DNA of 64,000 nucleotides from Adiantum capillus-veneris. Lineage: Eukaryota; Streptophyta; Polypodiopsida; Polypodiales; Pteridaceae. Location: assembly GCA_014529385.2 (NCBI GenBank), contig CM043947.1, forward strand, positions 127,096,891 to 127,160,890. Direction: 5' to 3'. This document shows positions 59,039-64,000 of this stretch, one piece after another. The translations under genes and the position numbers were made by a program. Every line of letters begins with the position of its first letter. Position 1 is the first letter of the stretch. The notes under the pieces are model-generated. The model had not been told where the DNA came from, did no database searches, and saw only the letters and a list, made by a program, of their open reading frames with translations.

Positions 59039-60500
59039 ATGGCCCAACATAATCAAGAGAGTGTAATTAATATTGACAACTTAGATTTGGCTCATGGCAT
59101 AGCTTTTGATGATGGTTGCATAGTTGTAACTACCTTGTTGTTGACAAGTTACAAGAAGCAATGGGAAACCCTATTTTGCAAGCGGAGGTTCAAAGCCAAA
59201 TTCAACCCCTTCACACTTGAGTTCCCTCTCAAATACCCAAGAAGTGAGAATTCTTGTGAGACCTCCTAGTGAGACCTCTAAAAGAGGAACCTCTTTGGGT
59301 AATGATTGAGGAGGAGATGTTGGAGGGACCTCTACGGCAAACTGTTCAAGAAGAAGAAGTGCACCGTGAACTTTTAAGGGAGAGGTATGAAAGTGATACT
59401 CCACCTACCTCTGAAAGTGATGTTGCCCCAAGAAGATGGCGGGTATAACGGTCACCTACTCCTCCCAAAAAGAAGAGGAAGTCATCAAGCACTCCCTCCC
59501 ATGCTAATTCAAAGAAGCAAGAAAGAAATCCAAGCAAGAGAAAGCAAAGAAAGTGGACACCGTCTTCACCTTCTTCCTCTTGATTATTATCATCACTATC
59601 TTCTGACACGGAGAACAGTGACTTGCCATGCAAGAGAGAGAAGAGAAGGGGTAAACAAAGGAGCTATGCGGAATGGAAGAGGTCACAAAATTTGAACAAA
59701 TTTAAAGAGGGAGGAAAGAACATCTTCTTTCTTACCTATGATGAAACCTTCGGAGTAACTGACAAAGTACTGGCCTTTAACCAACAATTTGATGTGGCTT
59801 TTGGAGATGAAGGCTTTTTTGATTCTTCAAAGCTCCAAAATGTTTCTATGCATTTTTGAAAGTCTATCTGTCAATGGTGGGCAAGCCTACGTAGTCAAGG
59901 TGAAGCTCCAAAGACTTTATAATATTTGAGGATTGCTATTACAAAGCAATTCCTTCCAAGTGATGCCAAACACAAAGTCCTTACAAAATGGCGAATCTTG
60001 AAGATGGCCCCGTATGAGTCTGTGCCAAAGTATGTGGATAAGATTTGGGAGTTATATCTCAAAGCCGCTGTTAACAAAAAGATAGACTTTGCATAACAAA
60101 AGCAAAAATTGTGTTGGCCTATCTGAGGAGATGAGTGAGTTATAGGTCTTTGTGAGTATGTCAACTCACAAAGACCTAAAACTATTATGGAGGTCATACA
60201 TCATACTATGGTTGTTTCAAGGATTCATTTCCAACAAGGGACTAAGAAGGAATCAAAGCCAACGAAAGCCAAAGAATCAACTGAGCCAAAGGAGAAGAAG
60301 TTAGAACAATGCGACACATAATTCTCCCAAGGCTAACAACAACAACGACAAAGGAAAGGCAAAAGAAAAGGGCTACAAAGGTAAAAATAAACTTTATTAT
60401 AAAGAGGTTGAACATTATCATAAAGATAACAAGTGTTTCAAATGTGGAGAGCAAGGTCATGTTTCCCATGCTTGTCCCAAGAGAAGCGAACGTAATGACC
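59039..60500 (+). pseudogene. gag: Gypsy element 2 gag remnant with CCHC zinc knuckle
   Basis: Start MAQHNQESVINIDNLDLAHG at 59,039, then frameshifts. Conserved blocks are NIFFLTYDETFGVTDKVLAF (near 59,730), FDVAFGDEGFFDSSKLQNVS and WISLKAAVNK-like helices. A Lys-rich linker follows, then the knuckle CFKCGEQGHVSHAC (C-x2-C-x4-H-x4-C, 60,434-60,475), all four ligands kept. It parallels gypsy element 1 (1,191-2,638) block by block. Stops near 59,268, 59,857 and 59,922 and several frame changes exclude an intact protein. Confidence 0.8.
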
Positions 60501-60543
60501 CTCCTAGAGCCACCATGGTGGAAGCTCTAAAAGAGGAAGGCCA

Positions 60544-60957
60544 TTGCAAAGGAGAGAACCACTCTCTTATGCTTGGGAGAAAGTAAGAGAGCATGATGCT
60601 TTTATATTGTTTGACCCTGGCTCTACCCACAACTTCATTTTTGTTGAGCTAGCTAGCAAGCTAGGAATTCATGACTTTGAGATAAGAGATATGGTACAAG
60701 TGGATGGAGCTTTCAAAGGGCAAGAGGTCCTAGTCACGTTGATTGGGAAGCTAAGAATTCATGTCCAAAGTTATGTTGATAAGGAATATTTTTTCATGTC
60801 TCCACTCAAGCATAAAGAGGTTATCCTAGGGACACCATGGTTTGATTGTATGGCTGCCATTATGAAGTTTCCAAAAAGAAAAGTCCTCTTTTCCTATCAA
60901 GGCAAGGATGATGTGCTTGATGTTAATAGTGTGGGAAACACTATACCTCTTGTATAG
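60544..60957 (+). pseudogene. Gypsy element 2 aspartic protease domain (DPG variant)
   Basis: A 137-codon open frame with the retropepsin active-site region ILFDPGSTHNF (residues ~22-32), then SKLGIHDFEI, LIGKLRIHVQSYV and the C-terminal signature VILGTPWFD (~88-96). The active-site triplet reads D-P-G, where plant gypsy proteases usually have D-S-G or D-T-G. The frame is cut by a TAG at 60,955 before RT. No protease start is expected, since it derives from a polyprotein. Confidence 0.82.
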
Positions 60958-61001
60958 ACTCAAACTTTAGACAAAGTAATGAGAGCTCTCTTTCATGTTA
61001 C

Positions 61002-61880
61002 ATGGGTTTTGTCAAGGAGTCTAAGAAAGATGCATGTGTTCCTAATGAAGTTAAAAATGAAACTAAAGGGGAATTAAAACTTTCTAGTTTCCTAAATGAG
61101 TTTCAAGATGTGCTTACAGATGACATTCCTAGGGAGCTACCTCCCAAAAGGGGACAAGATGATCAATCCATTGAACTTCTACCTGATAGCTCACCTCCTA
61201 ATAAACCTCCTTATTGAGTCTCACCGGCTCAGCAAGAGGAGATTATGAGGCAAGTGAATGAGTTTGTAGAAAAAGGGATGGTCACGCCTAGTTCTTCTCC
61301 ATTTTGTTCATCCATTCTATTAGTACAAAAGAAAGATGGTACTTACCCGGTACATTGTGTCTAGACTATTGAGAACTTAATCGGAGAATAGATTTCTTAT
61401 TACCAAGATAGAAGATCTATTCGATAAGCTACAAGGGTCTACCTACTTATAGAATGTGTCTAGACTATTGAGAACTTAATCGGAGAATAGATTTCTTATT
61501 ACCAAGATAGAAGATCTATTCGATAAGCTACAAGGGTCTACCTACTTTAGTAGAATATATCTCAAAAGTGGCTCTCACCAAATAAGGATAGTGCCAGAAG
61601 ATATTTAAAAGACGGTCTTTCAAACAACTTTTGGCCTATATGAATTCTTGGTACTCCCTTTTGGACTTACTAATGCACCGGCTACCTTCAATCGAATGAT
61701 AGGAAGGCTCTTTAGACCTCATTGAAGCTTCACGAGACACTATCATCTACTTGAAGACTATTGAGGAACATAAGCAACATCTTCAGGTAATATGTTAAGT
61801 TCTGAGAGACAATAAGATTTATATTAATCAAAAGAGAAGTGAATTTTTCTTAAAAAAGATTTGATATTTAGGTCATATTA
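61002..61880 (+). pseudogene. Gypsy element 2 reverse transcriptase remnant
   Basis: The pre-RT linker (FLNEFQDVLTDDIPRELPPK) and IELLPDSSPPNKPPY are followed by [25 protein letters not shown] and RIVPEDI-like text. Then come [20 protein letters not shown] and [10 protein letters not shown] (about 61,620-61,710). The YxDD catalytic motif is lost in the broken stretch near 61,730-61,760. A 100-bp tandem duplication (copies from 61,356 and 61,456) disrupts the fingers region. Confidence 0.8.
61356..61549. repeat. 100-bp tandem duplication inside RT
   Basis: TGTGTCTAGACTATTGAGAA...GGGTCTACCTACTT appears twice at an exact 100-bp spacing and near-identical, so the duplication is recent relative to the element's general decay. 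Confidence 0.9.
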
Positions 61881-62530
61881 TCTCTCAAGCAGGAATCTGA
61901 ATGGACCCTGCAAAGTTGGAAGTAATAAAAGAATGGTCTATACCAACGAATCTACATGAATTAAGAAGCTTTATAAGAATGTGTGCATACTATATATGCT
62001 TTATAGAAAAATTCTCATTCATAGCAGGCCCATTGTATAATTTGACTAAAAAGAATGTTTGTTTGGACTACAAAAGAGAATGAAGCTTTTGATAATTTAA
62101 AGGCAAAGCTTATCTCTCAATCCGTTCAAAGCCTTTTGAGGTCCAATGTGATGCTTGTGGACAATGCCTTGGAGCAATTTTGCTTCAAGAAGCCATAGCA
62201 TACAAAAGTAGGTAGTTGGATGACCAAGAAAATAATTTAGGCATAATCGAAAAAGACTTTTTAGCTATCTTACTATATGCCCTAGATGCTTGGAAGCATT
62301 ATCTCCTATGCACTCCATTTGTTTTGAGCACATACCATCAAAGTCTTAATTACTTTTTGGACGCAAACTAAATTGAGTGATAAGCAAATGAGATGGGCAA
62401 ACACTCTCTCATAGTTTAATTTTCATATTGCTCACATAGCTGGTAAACACAACCAAGTGGCTGATGCACTTTCACAAAGGATAAGGGTGAATGATTTATC
62501 AATTCCAACTCACAAGACTATTAAAACACA
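61881..62530 (+). pseudogene. Gypsy element 2 RNase H remnant
   Basis: Readable segments are MDPAKLEVIKEWSIPTNLHE, SFIRMCAYYICFIEKFSFIA, CDACGQCLGAILLQEA-like and DFLAILLYALDAWKHYL. QMRWANTL and HIAGKHNQVADALSQR-like (about 62,390-62,480) follow. Frames change several times. Confidence 0.75.
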
Positions 62531-63295
62531 CCATGTGGAAACCCTCTTTATCTCATAGGTATTTAAGTACCATGACTTACCAATGTCTATAGTACAAGAA
62601 TGACCATTAATTTTTGAAAGGGTCTCTTTGAAAATTTGGGTACTAATTTGAATTTCTCTTTGGCCTATTACCCACAAACGGATGCCCAATGTAAGATAGC
62701 AAATTCAACCATCATTGATGTCTTAAAGCCTATGTTACGAAAGTAGACAATGGGAAAAGTATTTACGCTTATTATGGTATGCGTACAATAACATTGTCCA
62801 TACTTAGTAGAGTACGCATACAATAACATTGTCCATACTTCTATAGGAAAGGCACTCTTCGACGTAATTGAAGGAATACCCAAACTCCCATTGATATTCA
62901 AGACACTTGGGAACATATTTACTGCTGATGAGTATAGAAAAGATCTTAAAGAATCTCTTCAAAAGATCAAAGGAGATATATCCATCACTCAACATAAGCA
63001 AAAGATTGCTGCTGATAAGAATAAACAAGCCTTGATCTCCAAAGAAAATGATTGGGTGTTGCTCAAATCTTCAAAAGCACACTTAAGTCACACTACATGC
63101 CAGGGAACACAAGGACGCCCAACAAATCACCATAAATATTATACTAAGCTAGCACAAAGATATTATGGCCCATTTCAAATTCTTAAGCCTATCAATGAAA
63201 CAGCTTATAAGTTAAGGTTACCAAGTACTTGGCTCATACATAATGCCTTTCATGTGAGTCTCTTGATAAGGTTGAGCCATCCAAAGAACCAGTAA
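62531..63295 (+). pseudogene. Gypsy element 2 integrase remnant
   Basis: Core fragment LAYYPQTDAQCKIANSTIID (near 62,660-62,720), then WVFTLIM-type text. A ~34-bp duplication lies at 62,780-62,842 (RTACGCATACAATAACATTG), then the frame 62,891-63,295 with KIKGDISITQHKQKIAADKN and AQRYYGPFQILKPINETAYK, LRLPSTWLIHNAFHVSLL. The last is the typical integrase C-terminal GPFxI..I...AY.L.LP....IH..FHVS motif of Ty3/gypsy elements. The N-terminal zinc and most catalytic residues are missing or scrambled. Confidence 0.82.
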
Positions 63296-63349
63296 TTGTA
63301 GAACCACCTGCGTGTCGGGGTCAAGAAGAGATCTTTTAGCCAAAGAGAA

Positions 63350-63480
63350 TCCTCAACATGAAGACAAGGTTTTAAGAAGTGGTAAGACTATCCGATGATA
63401 TCTTGTCAAATTTAAGAATTATCCTTTTGAAGATGCAACGTGGATGCAAGACATCCAGCTAAAGGATAATGTAAACCTTG
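63350..63480 (+). pseudogene. Chromodomain remnant at the 3' end of gypsy element 2
   Basis: In one frame the text LRSGKTIRRYLVKFKNYPFE is followed by DATWMQDIQLKDN, which fits a chromodomain (..YLVKWKGYP..EATWEP...L). It lies about 60 bases after the integrase C-terminus, which places the element in the plant chromovirus lineage. The junction with integrase is frameshifted. Confidence 0.65.
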
Positions 63481-63499
63481 TGAATACTTACAATGACTC

Positions 63500-64000
63500 C
63501 TATCAAAGGTAAGAATCATGTATGAACAAAGTATATTTTACAAAGGATTTTGTTTTTTTTTTTACTCTAAGATTTCTTTTAAATATTCATAAGTTTTAAT
63601 TGTATCATACCATGAATCAAACTTGCGGCTGCTTAGTCTCTCAAGCATCTAGTAGACCTTGCAAATCTACTATGAAAGATGATTAGGGATAAATAAAGAC
63701 ATGTTTGCGATAGCTAAGCCTTCCAAGTACCAAGTGGAGTTAGCCACCGCTGTGGAAGAATATTGATGCGTAAAAGGGATCCTCTACCGAAAACAACATG
63801 ACTAGCTATGACTTTATTTTTCCTACCACTATGAAAATCTCCAAGTGTTTACCGCACTGTTTTACCGCGTTTTGTAGAGAGAAGGTGAAAATTCAAGTAG
63901 AGAAACAAGAGAGAGGAGGGCGGGGTTTTTTTGTGTTTAAAATATTACCGCAATTGTTTTCACTGTTATTATCGCATTTATTATCACTATTATTACCGCG
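63500..64000. other. Non-coding tail after gypsy element 2
   Basis: Resembles the untranslated region at 57,600-57,760 (CCAAGTACCAAGTGGAGTTA; CTCTCAAGCATCTAGTAGAC). No polypurine tract or LTR start is seen before the window ends. Confidence 0.5.

Overview
This is a repeat-dominated stretch of a land-plant nuclear genome. The evidence is plant-type Ty3/gypsy chromovirus and Ty1/copia elements, primer sites for plant tRNA-iMet and tRNA-Trp, an ATG1-type kinase fragment, PPR-type fragments, plant hAT transposase remains, introns, and long (GA)n/(CA)n tracts. The style of the PPR fragments suggests a fern or another seedless plant, but that is an inference. I see no operons, prokaryotic genes, tRNA, rRNA or CRISPR. 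No intact host gene can be supported; almost every coding signal belongs to a transposable element or to a broken host gene.

Layout. 1-4.7 kb: decayed Ty3/gypsy element (LTR end, iMet primer site, gag, protease, RT/RNase H/integrase scraps). 4.7-13.9 kb: AT-rich non-coding DNA with local duplications and GT/GA microsatellites. 14.1-17.8 kb (minus): broken intron-containing gene with a methyltransferase-like glycine motif. 17.8-18.1 kb: 63-bp tandem repeat. 19.35-22.75 kb: truncated copia element. 22.75-23.69 and 54.40-55.3 kb: two halves of one ~65-69-bp satellite array. They are separated by 30.7 kb whose outer ends look like imperfect inverted repeats flanked by a duplicated GATTGCAATT, with a hAT transposase pseudogene near the left end, so the whole block may be one hAT-like insertion swollen by nested elements.

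Inside that block: (i) 26.7-35.8 kb, a rearranged non-autonomous LTR retrotransposon family with ~2.58-kb LTRs (TGTC...CGACA), a tRNA-Trp primer site, ATG1-kinase and PPR fragments inside the LTR, and an intact 643-codon ORF of unknown function; (ii) 36.2-37.8 plus 43.0-43.7 kb (minus), a kinase-like pseudogene cut in two by (iii) a full-length copia element at 37,841-42,970 with 227-bp LTRs, PBS, PPT and a perfect ATGAA target duplication; (iv) 45.9-47.8 kb, three related hAT-type MITEs, one with a perfect 8-bp target duplication; (v) 48.26-52.96 kb, an LTR element without recognisable polymerase, inserted in a CT/CA microsatellite.

55.5-57.9 kb is featureless. From 57.98 kb to about 63.5 kb lies a second Ty3/gypsy chromovirus (598-bp LTR, gag, protease, RT, integrase, chromodomain), broken by stops and duplications. 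All translations were read by eye from the sequence; no database search was possible.
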